Source: Saturnia japonica | Lineage: Eukaryota; Arthropoda; Insecta; Lepidoptera; Saturniidae | Assembly (NCBI GenBank): GCA_033032175.1 | Contig: CM065325.1 | Coordinates: 4,120,930 to 4,184,929 of the forward strand | Length of the DNA stretch: 64,000 nt | Direction: 5' to 3' | Part shown: positions 1-12,388 of the stretch, piece after piece | How positions within the stretch are numbered: position 1 is the stretch's first letter | Layout: each line of letters opens with the position of its first letter | Made by a program: the position numbers and the translations under genes | Notes under the pieces: model-generated | Seen by the model: only the letters and a program-made list of their open reading frames with translations | What the model was told of the DNA's origin: nothing | Database searches by the model: none

Positions 1-369
1 AGTTACCTAATTACATATGTGTAACAAATTAGCCGTGTCTTGCGGTTTTACTCATGTTTTTCGATTCTCACTGGGCGGCCAACCCATCTTTAACACGACC
101 CGCCCGCCCTAGTACTTCGTTCTCGCTTAGCATGCTATAGTTTGTAAAGAAATTGCTCTTTTTCCAAGGATCAGAGCGTGATATAATTTAACCATCCTCA
201 AAAAATACTATCTATGCTATTTTTTTATAAATAAAATGTAATTTTACTTTGATATGTTAATTGTAATATAAATAATAATAAGACAAGAATTTTTAATTTA
301 AACTTACTTTTATATTTATTAGGTATTTGGTGGATTTTTTATTTCTTAGTTTCAAAATATGTAGGTAGC

Positions 370-440
370 CTGTTATTCTAAAGACAAAAATTCTTATTGT
401 GGGTGATCCTTGAAGATAAACTGATGCTCTCGCCCCATAA
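370..440 (-). mobile_element. Helitron-like fragment, family A
   Basis: The stretch with 'TTCTTATTGTGGGTGATCCT' matches the inner part of the longer family A copies at 8103-8634 and 62512-63027. Neither terminus is present, so this is an internal relic. The rest of 1-1110 shows no gene. Confidence 0.45.
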
Positions 441-1110
441 GAATCTTTTTTTCGATTTGGTTCACCATTATCGACATTGCTTATGTCATACATTACTTTA
501 TGTAACAAAATATATCCAATAACTAGGCCAGATAAAATAGCTAAAATTAAAAAAAAAAAGTAAATCAGATTAAGTGTTTCTCAGATGAAAAGAACTTACT
601 GACAGACACACAGAAAGACATTGAGTTTCATAATATGTTTATAGATGAACAAAATTTAAACAAAGCTAAAAAGTCACCCAAAATTGAAACCTATATTTAT
701 CCTCGTATCTATAATAAGTGATCTATTTCCTAACCACAGTTTCATAGCCGTCTTAAAATTCCAAAGTGTAGATTCTTCGCACGTCCGTTGTTTATACGGC
801 ATATAATCAACCTATATACCCACGTATACCGTTTATCTTACATACAGTCAATAAAATGAAAACTTTAGTCACGTTTAGTCATGTGGAGCTCAGCAATAAA
901 ACTGTTGTTTTATGTTTAAAAACTTAATACAGCAGTATAAAGAAGCGGTAACTATTCGTATTTCGAAAGACATATTTAGTTACGTGCTCGAACTCAAGCT
1001 CAAACTTGTGAAATTTATGAATTTATGTATAAATCTCATTTCTTTTTAAATTATCTGAGATATACACGTTACACATAAATACATACTACATACATAAGAA
1101 TCTTTAGTTT

Positions 1111-1355
1111 TTTTATTACGCTTCTCGACAGCTGTATATACACCAGCAGATCCCGAAACGCGATAAACCAAAATATGAGAGCGCTCTGAAGAATATATCA
1201 CCGTGTTCTGTGTATGGTGATCGCGACCCAGTCAGGTGCAGAGCCCTACCATTACCCTTGATTACTGGATATACACCGGTTGATTCTGAAAAGCTACACA
1301 TGCTAAGCAAGCTACAAAAGCGGGTGTCACTATGGAACTGTCGTATTCTACCATC
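1111..1355. repeat. Interspersed repeat, family C (copy 1)
   Basis: Carries the family signature 'GATATACACCGGTTGATTC' twice in diverged form (about 1130 and 1267), with the linking 'GGTGATCGCGACCCAGTC' between them. Copies at 19840, 22625, 26929, 41530 and 59480 share this order. The class is not recognised. ORFs here on both strands are by-products of the repeat. Confidence 0.65.
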
Positions 1356-1496
1356 TAACAAAGAAATGAAATTGAATATAGACAATAAATGTTATGAAAC
1401 ACGCATATCACTTAATAATTATAAACGAATATAAAGTTTTAGAATCATTCCTAGGATTTAATTAATAACAGACTTCAACAAAAGGAGGGAGGTTGA

Positions 1497-1660
1497 TCAA
1501 TTCGAATGATTTTTTATGAATGATTCTTTTTTTGTCGGTTAGGGGATACCTTCAATTGGGACTACATTTTAATTTCATCGGCATTGGACCTTCAATTTCG
1601 AAGATACATATGGGAACTTAAATTTGGTTTTATTTTTTGTTAAAATTTGTCTTGTTATAT
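1497..1660 (-). mobile_element. Fragment of small Helitron family (41132-type)
   Basis: Matches 41225-41395 in the same orientation: 'GATTCTTTTTTTGT', then 'ATTTTAATTTCAT', then 'AAGATAC', then 'TTTTTTGTTAAAA..TGTCTTGT'. The CTAG end is missing here. Confidence 0.5.
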
Positions 1661-2037
1661 TAATCATTTCAGTTGCATTAAAATAAATAATGGTCTATTA
1701 CTTTTTAATTAAAAACTGAGGTTTTCATACACGCCTAGTAATATTTTGAAAAAAAGGTATGCCTTCATGCAACCTATCGCAAGAAGAGAAAGTGACAATC
1801 AAAATGCTGTCTCTTGAATGTGTATGAAAAGGTTATTTTCGTTTACCACCAATATTATTGCCGGATCACTGTGCAGAGATTGCTTTTATTTCTTAATTTA
1901 CTTTTATCACATGTTCGAAAAATATCCGCTTCTCAATATTTCCTAGATATCACAACTGTATATAAAACGGTATATTACGGACGGAACTTATTATAAACGG
2001 AATTAATTATGATTTCATATAAAAGCATCATATTTAA

Positions 2038-2059
2038 TATATATATATATATATATATT
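2038..2059. repeat. (AT)n microsatellite
   Basis: About eleven uninterrupted AT units in AT-rich, gene-free DNA. Confidence 0.9.
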
Positions 2060-2612
2060 ATAAAATCTATGTACATTTTTTCACTAACTTGACGAAATTA
2101 TAGCACTGAAGCGGATCGCAAACACTGAAAAATAAATGTCTAGCGGCAGGCGTCGCTATAATGATAACAACGGCAAAAGTAACTGAAAGTAATTTGTTAA
2201 AATCATGACTTACGGCACTATATTCATTATTTAGAACAGTTTTTAGAAGAAATAATGAAATATTCATCCATTGAAAACTCTACCTCGTATTTACAGCTTA
2301 TAGACAGTGTCACGGCAAAGACTAAGCCGGGGTTAAAACTTCATTTATTACAATCCTTGAGCCATGAACTCTAAGCTGTGCCTACGGTAAGGCATAGAGT
2401 GATTAATAACACTGTCACAGCAGAACGTTTGTTCCATAAAACATTGTTTCAGACATTATTTCAAACGGCTTAATTACTTTATTTCAGTCTGTATGTTTTT
2501 AAGATACTGCGCACTGTTAGGATAATTACATAATATAGGATTCGAGAAATACTAACGTACCAGAAGTAACATTTTCCTTGTATTACGCTAAAATACTAAA
2601 TGCTTTAAAAAC

Positions 2613-3050
2613 AAGACAATTATTAAGAAAAAACAAAACCAACTTTAATAATTTTGAAGAGTTGCCTTGTGTATCTTCGAAATCGAAGGTTCAATGCCAA
2701 TTAAATTAAAACCAATGGGACCACCCTTGAGGTACCCCTATTCAACAAAAAAAGAATCATCCAAATCGATTCATAAACAAAGAAGTTATGGCGTCCATGG
2801 TTAAGCGCCCGAATCGGTTCACCATGACCAGTATTTTTAATAAGCGCGGAACTCTATTTATTTTTCTAAAACAAAAGTAGCCTAAGTTACTTCTTATAAC
2901 ATCAGCTATCTTCCTGTGAAAGTCCCGTTAAAATCAATCCAACCGGTTCGAAGATTCCCCGGAACAAATAGAGAGACAGACAAAAAATTGAAAAATTGGT
3001 TTTTTGTTTTAGGTATCCGTACACAATTTCACAATTATGCATTATAAAAG
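2613..3050. mobile_element. Two Helitron fragments joined head-on
   Basis: 2613-2800 is the reverse complement of the 41132-type family (plus orientation). At about 2801 it switches to family A in minus orientation ('AAGCGCCCGAATCGGTTCAC', as at 8320), which runs to about 3050. 1661-2612 contains no gene that I can support. Confidence 0.5.
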
Positions 3051-3285
3051 CTAATCAGTATAAAAAGCTGCTAAATTCATTATGGACTGTCTTTTATTTT
3101 ACTTAAATGAATTTTTTAATTGTAATGATATGTAGCTTAGATTATTGCGCAAATTTAGTCCTAAAAACTATATTTGAAACCTGGATACCATATTATTTAA
3201 ACTAAAAATTCCAGCATACGTTAGTGAGGTAAGACACATTATCATAAAACGATTAACTAATATTTTTTACCGAAAAATTAAGTTA

Positions 3286-3650
3286 ATACTGGACTTCTTT
3301 AGTATTTATTGTGAGGCCTAAAGTTAGTGACCATGTCTCAGTGCCATAGATCATCGATCGCAACACACACTGTTCAAAGACTTTCATCTTTAGATACTGC
3401 AGTATCTTGGACAAGAAAATGTTATGTAGATTCCCCAACGCTGCCCAGCCGATGGCGATTAGCGGCCACGAACCGGAAGACGCAGCGTGGGCAGACCCGC
3501 CACAAAGTGGAATGACAACATGGTGGATGTATATGGAATCCGCTGAATGCAAAGTTGCAAACAGCGCAAGACCGATCATGGTGGCGATTATTGGGAGACA
3601 CTTATGTCCAGCAGTTAATGGTCTTTCGGCTAAAATGATGATGATGAGCA
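3286..3650 (+). mobile_element. RTE-clade LINE 3' fragment with inverted 5' piece
   Basis: The right part (about 3416-3650) reads on plus as a decayed RTE reverse transcriptase C-terminus and ends with a (GAT)n tail at 3635-3647. The left part (about 3286-3410) is in minus orientation and encodes 'KVFEQCVLRSMIYGTETWSL', a segment that lies upstream of that C-terminus in the intact protein (compare the minus-strand copy at 36443-36868). The two pieces are adjacent but in opposite orientation, the arrangement left by twin priming during LINE insertion. The fragment is non-functional. Confidence 0.7.
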
Positions 3651-3669
3651 CAACATCATCAAGAATATT

Positions 3670-5040
3670 AATAAAAATAAAATAAAATATGTCAGGATGT
3701 TATTAATTTTTATAAAATGTTACAATGTATAAGTATTTATAAATTGTTAAACAGTTTAAGATTTACCTAATAATTAAATAATATTTTCACTCTTACTTAA
3801 ATTTTATAAAATAAAACTTAGAAATAAGCATGTTTCCTGACCAGTAAAAATAAGGATAAAGTATTGTAAATCAAGTTGAAAAAGGTTATTTTGTTTTCAT
3901 TCCCTACTTACATAATTAAATATGGAATAATTAAAATATATTATTTAGCTGACACTGTTAAGTTAGCTGAAGTTAAAGTAAAAACGCATTAGTGCAAGTA
4001 ACGAAATAACAGTATTGCGTGGTTTATGGAATAAAAAAAAATAGCACAAAACCACTTAACTGAAATAAGACCCTTAAACAGGCTTAAACATAATCACAAA
4101 TAATAAAATTTTATATTTTTGTTAACGCAATAATTAAATAAAAAAGTCTTTCACTTTCATTAAAAATTAATATCAGGAAATAAGGACAAAACCCCGCACC
4201 GCCGTCACGTTGTGAAGGTGCTCTCCCATCATTTTTATCATTTCGCTTGAAAACTTTAATAAAGTGGGGTACACAAGGCGACGCGTCTGAATTATTATAT
4301 TTTTATGCACGGGATCGTATTTTTTAATTTTGTCACGTACACTGAGCGGTTTGCTATACCAGACAGACCCCGTGGGACAGATCGACAAGATTTATTTAGT
4401 AACATTACCATAATGTGTCGAGGAGAAAAGCCGAACGGATTGAGTTCTTAAATGTCATTTTCATTAATTCCATTTATGAAAATCTCTTTTTAAAACAATT
4501 AATCTTCAATGAACAAAATCTTGTGTTAATTTATCTCTTCATGTTTTGTGTGAATTTTAAATACCTAATATTGCAAACCAGTATAAATGCTTACTACGTA
4601 TTGTTTACTAAAACCCATTATAAACTTTATATTGTACATTACTAAATTGTTTGTTAATAAAATACTATAGTCACCAATAAATTATTATTATTAATTAAGT
4701 ATACGGATCTTAATCACATACTCGTTTATCAGTGACAGTATTGCTTAAGCCGTTCGAGGTCATAATTTACACCCGAAATTTAAAGTGATTGTTTTAAAAT
4801 TAACATTCTCAGGATTATTTTTATAACGAATGAATATCATCATAGTTATTTAAAAATTTCAAATACTTCTACCACACAGATTTTAGATATAAATATAAAG
4901 TTATTAGCGTATAGTTGCAAAAATCAAATATATACAATATCTAGTGATATATAATTTATTATACATTAAATATTATTATTTCTCTAGGTTGTTTTTCCTG
5001 GCTACGCCCTATCTCTGTTAATTTTTCATTATAATTAGTA
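3670..5040. other. No gene seen
   Basis: AT-rich single-copy-looking DNA. A 71-codon open frame on minus at 4173-4388 has a slightly higher GC content than its surroundings but shows no motif I recognise and no convincing splice sites. Confidence 0.4.
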
Positions 5041-5044
5041 CCTA

Positions 5045-5200
5045 CCTAATTGAAACATCATTTTAAATTGAACGTTCCCCGCTATTGATGAAACTTAATG
5101 ATATTGTTTATAAAAAAGAATAAAAACCTATTCATTAGGAATGTCATCTACTGATGCTAATGAAACTATATACAAGCTGCCATCTATTAATAATATGTTT
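5045..5200 (+). mobile_element. Helitron-like fragment, family D
   Basis: Shares 'CATCATTTTAAA', 'TTCCCCGCTATTGA' and 'CCATCTATTAATAAT' with copies at 21834, 31262 and 33775. The latter ends in a decayed 'GTCAGCCAGT' terminus. Confidence 0.5.
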
Positions 5201-5215
5201 AAATAATCTATTAGT

Positions 5216-6463
5216 TTGATTTTTTGCATTCAAATGTGCGAGATCTTCTCAAGATATTCAGTTAGTACATAATTATATATTTAATATAAAATATAAATAT
5301 AGCGATTGTACTACATTCTACATTATGAATTGAGAAGCAAAATCGACAAGAATTCAGAGTCGAAAAGATTCCTCGATAAATACGGCGTACGAGGCAAATT
5401 CCACAGCCATTAATAAAATTGAATTAGTGGCTCGCATTCGATCACAATAGTCCTTCACATGGTGAACACAAAGCAACGTAATCCGTAAAAATGCCATAAA
5501 AGAATCAAAACTTTGGTCGTTCGGTATGTAGGTACATATCACAGCTTTTGTTTGATAAAGAACAATACAAACGTACAGAAGACTTAGTGAAAAGGTATTA
5601 TATAAAAATGTATGAGACATGTTACCTCCGGAATTTGCTTTGTAAATGTTTATTCGATAGAAAGATCATTATCAGAACAAACTGATAATAATTTCGAAGA
5701 CTGCCCTCGTAGTTTTCCATTGTACCCGGTTATATTAAAAGAGTAGTTTTAGCTGCCGTTTTGGGGTTGGGTTTGCATCTCTTTTGAAGGTCTCCTGTAT
5801 GATATATTTCAGTATCACTATCACCGCTCAAGAATATAAAAATTTTTGGTTTCCGATAAGTTTAATAATGTAATAAATAAAACCAATTAATGTAATAATG
5901 TGTATTATGTTTAGTTTAATTGAATCGATATTCAGCTGGTCTAAGCCACTTGAACACCATGACTTACGACTTGATAATAGAACTTGAATAAAATAAACGT
6001 CACACTTTTGATACCAGCCAAAAATTATAGGGAGTCTTGTTTATTTTCAGAAGTTAATTCATACAATTCGGATGCGAGTGTGGTAATAAAATCGATTGCA
6101 AATTACACATTTTAGCAAAGAGACAGTAACATGCACACGTTACAACAAAGTACGCAACAAAACTGCGCACCGCTTGTCGTAAAACAGTATTTTATTGTGA
6201 TATAAACAGGGCTCCAGCAGACTTTCATTGAAGCCTCGGTTCTCGACCTTACGTAGTAATGAAGAATTTTATACCCGTGCCGACGCTAGTATGCGCGTAA
6301 ACGGAAAAGTCTCGCTTCGCTACTGGGAAATTGGAAAATGATGTTTGCACGAAACAAATGGGGTACCATATTATGAATGTTTCATGTAAATCGCATGGAA
6401 CTAGCGTCTAACACATTGCTCAATAGAAGAGAGACAAACGAAAATGTATTGTTTTATTTTAAA
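5216..6463. other. No gene seen
   Basis: Contains an 88-codon minus ORF (5354-5620) without recognisable domains and no convincing splice sites. Otherwise featureless AT-rich DNA. Confidence 0.4.
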
Positions 6464-6995
6464 CTAGTTGTGTCCGTGGCTTCGCACGCGCTTATTACGC
6501 TGCTATTATTTTCGTCTCGTTATTATATCTGTTCTAAAAGTTTTATTGATAATTATCAATTGAGAAGTAATATATAAAAGTGTATAAAATTCCGTCAAAA
6601 TCGATTGAGAATTAATGTTTCTCTTATTCGGCTCTTTGGACCAATTTGTTTATGTGTAATATTTGATTTCTTTAAAAGATGCTAGCTGCTGCTATACAAT
6701 GAAACACGACCGTTCCGTGATTATATTTTTATTGCAACTAACTTGACAGCTTAACAATTGTACATAACGTCACTTCTTATCTATCGTAACTAACTTCATT
6801 GCTTGACAACCGTAACTAACTTCAACAATTAATATTTTTTTACAATTTGTGAAAGAATTAGTATTATTCTTATATAATATCAATTGACGAATGTGATAAT
6901 GTAACTTCTCATGTACAAAATTCAATAAAAAAATCGGTCTAGGCGTTTTTGAGTTAATCCAGATAGACAAATAAATATTTAAATTCATGTTCATT
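6464..6995 (-). mobile_element. Helitron-like element, 3' end retained
   Basis: The reverse complement ends in a hairpin-forming 'GCGTGCGAAGCCACG' followed by 'GACACAACTAG', matching the Helitron rule of a short hairpin upstream of CTRR. Inner sequence ('TGTACAAAATTCAAT', 'CAATTGA') resembles 14182-14600. The 5' TC end is not identifiable. Confidence 0.5.
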
Positions 6996-7828
6996 CTGTG
7001 ACCTTTAGATGTAATTCATGACATTTGAAAAAAAAATGTACAGACAGAAGTACAGGTTTATTATACAGATTTTGAATATAAATTAAAACAAATACTTGTT
7101 TTTGCTTAACAGTTTGGAAAAAAAACGTTCCTAAAAAAAATCTTTAATTCGGATAAGTATCATCCATAGTTGGTTAATATAAAACAAAAGAAAGATCTTA
7201 TACCTATGTTAGTAAACGCTAATATTTGCTACAAGTTCGGTTCTTGTGATACATTTTCGAACAAGATGATCAATAATAGAGGAGTCGTACCTCCCTGCTA
7301 TGGTTTTCGCACTAAAACAAGCCAAGTGTATTCATAATGCAAAAACACATTTAATTCAAAAGTAATGTGACATTCTTATTTGGTAGCTTCAATCAGTTCC
7401 AATTTCCAAAACTCTCGTCGAGAATTTAATGCGCCCTTTAAAATATGACCGGTCTTTCATATCACACGTGGAGTAACGTACTTTGTTTCTACCCTTATCT
7501 GTGTGAGAGGTTTATGCCCTCGCTCCTACGCGACGTGATGTCTGAAGGTGAAAGCCCGGCTTTTTTGCGGGGGCACGATTTCTCTAACATTATTACTAGA
7601 CTCAACTTTGAGTGTCAGCGTTCTGTTGCGATTGCTAGCGTTTTTGCTAATAAAACGAATCACTTCTTTTGGAAATATTTTTATTTATATACTGTTGTAT
7701 GATGTTTTTACATTTTAGACATTGGATAGAAGTTCTTTAACGCGGCTTGCGCTAGGAGTTGACTTGTAGAAATCGTCACGTTAGGAAAAATCGTTATGTG
7801 ACTTTCTCTCTCCTCTTTTTGTCTTTTT
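6996..7828. other. No supported gene
   Basis: An 85-codon plus ORF (7445-7702) has no domain or splice support. Pyrimidine-rich sequence at 7800-7828 abuts the tandem duplication. Confidence 0.4.
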
Positions 7829-8102
7829 CTACGAGTCTGTGTGTGTGTGCGAGTATCGAGATTTGAGCATCGTGCGCGGCCGGTCGTATATCCCTTTCTC
7901 AGGCGGTCACCGAATTGCAAAACATTTCACTTCGGGTAGGGCTCCTCAGGGTGGTCTCGCAGAATAGGCGCGCGTTCAGTAATTCAATGGTTTATCAGAT
8001 ATTTTGTATGGTACATATATTATATAAAACTTATATGAGATGTGTTCTTTATGAATTGGACTAGCTGAATTTTAAATAATATTTTACTTATTTTATTTCT
8101 TA

Positions 8103-8634
8103 CTAGCTGTGCCCTCTGCTCCATTCGCGTGAACTACAGTATGCCGTCGATCGGGCACGCGCGCGAATCTTGCTACACCCGCTCCCGGAAAAATGCTTAT
8201 TGTGAGTGATTCTTAGAATATAGGTATATGCTGTCGCTTACTTTTTTGTAGGTATTTTTAAAATATAAAATTATCTTATACATTTATTTGCTATATCTGT
8301 TATGGTATACTCAGCGTAAGCCATTTAAGCGCCCGAATTAATTCACCATGACCATTTTTTTTATTTGTGCGGAACTATAATTCTTTTTCTAAAAAAAAGT
8401 AACGTAAGTTACTCCTTATAATATCAGCTATCTGCCTGTGAAAGTACTATTAAAAGCGATCCAACCATTTCGGAGATTACCCGAAACAAGCAGAGAGACA
8501 GACAGACATACAGACAAAATTTTAAAGATTGGTTTTTTGGTATAGGTATCGTATATACTTTCATAGGTATTTAGTAAAAAGCTGTCATTTTGACATTACA
8601 GATAGACACTACAATTATATTAATTATATATAGA
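8103..8634 (-). mobile_element. Helitron, non-autonomous, family A (full length)
   Basis: On the minus strand it begins A|TCTATATATAATTAAT at 8634 and ends 'GGGCACAGCTAG' at 8103 followed by T, which fits Helitron 5'-TC, 3'-CTAG and A|T insertion. It contains the 'GACAGACAGAC' microsatellite usual in lepidopteran non-autonomous Helitrons. No Rep/helicase coding is present. Copies: 10672-11203, 62512-63027, and fragments at 370, 2801, 15618 and 38283. Confidence 0.7.
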
Positions 8635-9210
8635 TTAGCTATTTCGTTGCTGATGGGTATCCCGCGACTGCACAATTTTTCTTTTTCTATATACATAATT
8701 ATACATTTTGTAACTTTCTGCTTAATTTTTTTAAATTTCATTTCAATCATCGACGGATGTAGAGCGATTGTATGCTGTACAACTCTGTCTGAATAAGCAA
8801 GTATCTATCAATAAATAGAGTTGGAATAGGCAGTAATCAAATATGATTTAATTTAAAAAATTTATGAATCCATTACAAAAAAATAATTTATTAAATACCA
8901 TCAGGGATACATGCGTTCGAAAATTTAACAGGTGTATTCGATGCTTGGATGAACTGACAAGCCCCGTTTAGAATGACAATTATTTTCGCTGATGGACGGC
9001 GCGTCGCGCGTCGCAGCGTACACGAGTTCTACATTCCCCTAAAGATTTTTTACCTTAGCAACGCACGTTTAGTTATGAAAAAAACTTTTACGTATGTATT
9101 GTCGATTTATTTTTATTCCGCTTTGTCATCGGTTGCTGACGAAAGTTTTGTATTTCAAATGGGTTCGCTGGTAATGAGATGAAAAAATTTGACGTGCGTG
9201 TTACTTCCAA

Positions 9211-9374
9211 GGGCTGACGTAGTGCAGTGGTATTAAACCTTATTATTGAACGGAGAGGTCGCGGGTTCGATCCCGGCTTATGACTGATATTTGTGTGATG
9301 AGTATAATTGCCAGTTGTGTGTCTGGATGTTAAATATCTATATAATATGTGCTATGATCAGTGTTAAGTTAACA
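9211..9374 (+). mobile_element. tRNA-derived SINE (family 1)
   Basis: A-box-like 'TAGTGCAGTGG' (9220-9230) and B-box 'GGTTCGATCCC' (9264-9274) with tRNA-like spacing show a Pol III promoter, followed by a non-tRNA body ('TGACTGATATTTGTGTGATG'). It is not a tRNA gene, since no cloverleaf continues past the B-box. It ends where a Helitron head begins at 9375. Copies: 11780 and 44705. Confidence 0.75.
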
Positions 9375-9800
9375 TCTATATTAATATTATAAAGCTGAAG
9401 AGTTTGTTTGTTTGTTTGGTTGAACACGCTAATCTCAGGAAACACAGATTCGAATGGAAAAAATGTTTCAGTATTGGATAGCCTATTTATCGAGGAAGGT
9501 ATAGCTTAGAGGCTTATAACGTAACGCTGTGATCAACAGGAGCGGAATATCAATGAAAAATGTTGGTAAAACAGGCAAATTTTATTTCTTTTGAGAGCTT
9601 CCATTGCATTCGCTGCGTAAATAGTTAAAGTTACGAAACAATCGTGTGTGATGGAATTGTTTCTCTTAAAAAGTTCTAAAAAAAGTCAGCGACAGCTATT
9701 TTTTAAGATTTGCTCAATATAACCTTTTTTATGGTAATAATATATTTTCTAAAATAATGAATTATTTGCGAAGGTGTTTTTATATACATGTGTGTGGGGG
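9375..9800 (+). mobile_element. Helitron 5' head (CTGAAGAG type)
   Basis: Starts A|TCTATATTAATATTATAAAG and continues 'AGAGTTTGTTTGTTTG', 'CGCTAATCTCAGGAA', 'GGATAGCCTATTTATCGAGG', a widespread lepidopteran Helitron 5' region. The 3' end is not evident; the right limit is approximate. Confidence 0.55.
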
Positions 9801-9820
9801 CGATTATTACCACCTCCACA

Positions 9821-10078
9821 CATTAAAAGGGAGGATCCTCCGGCCAGACGGGTGTTATGTCTGGCGGCCAGCTGCCCAATAGTTGTTTTTTTTTAACTGA
9901 CTACACTGTTAGCCTTAGGGGCCCTATCCAAAAACAGAGCCGCTGCGGCTTTTACAGCTTCACCGGACTTGGGCCCAATAGTTGTTGTCGGGTTCTTGTA
10001 TATATTTCAAGTGTTGGTTAATTTTAATATCGCGATGTAGGATGCGTCGTATGTCGCGAGATAGATGTCGCTACATCA
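9821..10078 (-). mobile_element. LTR of an LTR retrotransposon (unit 1 copy)
   Basis: On minus it starts TGATGTAGCGACATC immediately after a purine tract (GGAGGGGAG), as a 3' LTR does. Its distal half ('CAAGAACCCGACAACAAC', 'CATAACACCCGTCTGG', 'GGAGGATCCT') also occurs at 13141-13219 beside a primer-binding site. A retroposon (9886-9972) interrupts it. Confidence 0.6.
9886..9972 (-). mobile_element. 5'-truncated A-tailed retroposon with 12-bp duplication
   Basis: Poly(T) at the left and 'GCGGCTTTTACAGCTTCACC' at the right mark a minus-oriented copy of the family seen complete at 13563-13879. It is flanked by perfect direct repeats GCCCAATAGTTG at 9874-9885 and 9973-9984. The insertion sits inside the LTR and is shared by unit 2, so it predates the duplication. 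Confidence 0.85.
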
Positions 10079-10671
10079 CTCCCCTCCGGGTCCGGAGGTC
10101 GATAGCAGGTTGAGTCGTCATTACATCTTGTGTTGACTGCCGGGCCAGTGGAATGTTCCAGTGAGTCGGAACCAGATGCCGCATAGTTCTGTCTGCGGTG
10201 ATGCCCCAGTGAGTCGGGGTGATACTGCAAGAATGCTCCAGTGGGTCGGAGTGGTTGCAATGCTGCGTAGTGGCTGGCTGCTGCGTCGACCAGGAATGCG
10301 CGTCCGCTGCATGCTGGTAGTCAGGATACCCGTAGTAGCCGTGGATGCTGGCTGGCTGTATGACTCGCTGCTCGAAAGCTTGAGGAAATGAAGATGTCTA
10401 CGAGTCTGTGTGTGTGTGCAAGTATCGAGATTTGAGCATCGTGCGCGGCCGGTCGTATATCAGTTTCTCAGGCGGTCACCGAATTGCAAAACATTTCACT
10501 TCGGGTAGGGCTCCTCAGGGTGGTCTCGCAGAATAGGCGCGCGTTCAGTAATTCAATGGTTTATCAGATATTTTGTATGGTACATATATTATATAAAACT
10601 TATATGAGATGTGTTCTTTATGAATTGGACTATCTGAATTTTAAATAATATTTTACTTATTTTATTTCTTA

Positions 10672-11203
10672 CTAGCTGTGCCCTCTGCTCCATTCGCGTG
10701 AACTACAGTATGCCGTCGATCGGGCACGCGCGCGAATCTTGCTACACCCGCTCCCGGAAAAATGCTTATTGTGAGTGATTCTTAGAATATAGGTATATGC
10801 TGTCGCTTACTTTTTTGTAGGTATTTTTAAAATATAAAATTATCTTATACATTTATTTGCTATATCTGTTATGGTATACTCAGCGTAAGCCATTTAAGCG
10901 CCCGAATTAATTCACCATGACCATTTTTTTTATTTGTGCGGAACTATAATTCTTTTTCTAAAAAAAAGTAACGTAAGTTACTCCTTATAATATCAGCTAT
11001 CTGCCTGTGAAAGTACTATTAAAAGCGATCCAACCATTTCGGAGATTACCCGAAACAAGCAGAGAGACAGACAGACATACAGACAACATTTTAAAGATTG
11101 GTTTTTTGGTATAGGTATCGTATATACTTTCATAGGTATTTAGTAAAAAGCTGTCGTTTTGACATTACAGATAGACACTACAATTATATTAATTATATAT
11201 AGA
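10672..11203 (-). mobile_element. Helitron, family A (duplicate of 8103-8634)
   Basis: Same termini and content at a constant 2569-bp offset. It arose by the tandem duplication, not by an independent insertion. Confidence 0.7.
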
Positions 11204-11779
11204 TTAGCTATTTCGTTGCTGATGGGTATCCCGCGACTGCACAATTTTTCTTTTTCTATATACATAATTATACATTTTGTAACTTTCTGCTTAATTTTTT
11301 TCAATTTTATTTCAATCATCGACGGATGTAGAGCGATTGTATGCTGTACAACTCTGTCTGAATAAGCAAGTATCTATCAATAAATAGAGTTGGAAAAGGC
11401 AGTAATCAAATATGATTTAATTTAAAAATTTTATGAATCCATTACAAAAAAATAATTTATTAAATACCATCAGGGATACATGCGTTCGAAAATTTAACAG
11501 GTTTATTCGATGCTTGGATGAACTGACAAGCCCCGTTTAGAATGACAATTATTTTCGCTGATGGACGGCGCGTCGCGCGTCGCAGCGTACACGAGTTCTA
11601 CATTCCCCTAAAGATTTTTTACCTTAGCAACGCACGTTTAGTTATGAAAAAAACTTTTACGTATGTATTGTCGATTTATTTTTATTCCGCTTTGTCATCG
11701 GTTGCTGACGAAAGTTTTGTATTTCAAATGGGTTCGCTGGTAATGAGATGAAAAAATTTGACGTGCGTGTTACATCCAA

Positions 11780-11945
11780 GGGCTGACGTAGCGCAGTGGT
11801 TTTAAATATTATTATTGAACGGAGAGGTCGCGGGTTCGATCCCCGCTTATGACTGATATTTGTGTGATGAGTATAATTGTCAGTTGTGTGTCTGGATGTT
11901 AAATATCTCTATATAATATGTACTATGATCAGTGTTAAATTAACA
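11780..11945 (+). mobile_element. tRNA-derived SINE (family 1), duplicated copy
   Basis: A-box-like 'TAGCGCAGTGG' and B-box 'GGTTCGATCCC' retained; counterpart of 9211-9374. Confidence 0.75.
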
Positions 11946-12370
11946 TCTATATTAATATTATAAAGCTGAAGAGTTTGTTTGTTTGTTTGGTTGAACACGC
12001 TAATCTCAGGAAATACAGATTCAAATGGAAAAAATGTTTCAGTGTTGGATAGCCTATTTATCGAGGAAGGTATAGCTTAGAGGCTTATAACGTAACGCTG
12101 TTATCAACAGGAGCGGAACATCAATTAAAAATTGTTGGTAAAACAGGCAAATTTTATTTCTTTTGAGAGCTTCCATTGCGTTCGCTGCGTAAATAGTTAA
12201 AGTTACGAAACAATCGTGTGTGATGGAATTGTTTCTCTTAAAAAGTTCTAAAAAAAGTCAGCGACAGCTATTTTTTAAGATTTGCTCAATATAACCTTTT
12301 TTATGGTAATAATATCTTTTCTAAAATAATGAATTATTTGCGAAGGTGTTTTTATATACATGTGTGGGGG
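11946..12370 (+). mobile_element. Helitron 5' head, duplicated copy
   Basis: A|TCTATATTAATATTATAAAG at 11946; counterpart of 9375-9800. Confidence 0.55.
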
Positions 12371-12388
12371 CGATTATTACCACCTCCA

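Larger units (their letters stand above)
7829..10397 (+). repeat. Tandem duplication, unit 1 (~2.57 kb)
   Basis: Starts at 'CTACGAGTCTGTGTG' and repeats as unit 2 from 10398 with an offset of 2569 that is unchanged through most of its length. Differences are scattered substitutions, small indels and one 85-bp deletion in unit 1. It holds a Helitron (8103-8634), a SINE (9211-9374), a Helitron head (9375-) and LTR-element sequence (9821-10397). The two short ORFs at 8590 and 8973 recur in unit 2 only because the unit is copied. Confidence 0.92.

Noticed and set aside
8485..8515. CRISPR-like short repeats
   Set aside because: The GACAGACAGAC tract is a Helitron microsatellite; no regular spacers anywhere in the window.
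8590..9182. Two ORFs (68 and 69 codons) perfectly repeated at 11159 and 11542
   Set aside because: Their conservation is explained by the recent tandem duplication; the first overlaps a Helitron and lacks an ATG.
9211..9290. tRNA gene
   Set aside because: Only A- and B-box-like sites exist; the sequence continues as a SINE body and has sister copies.
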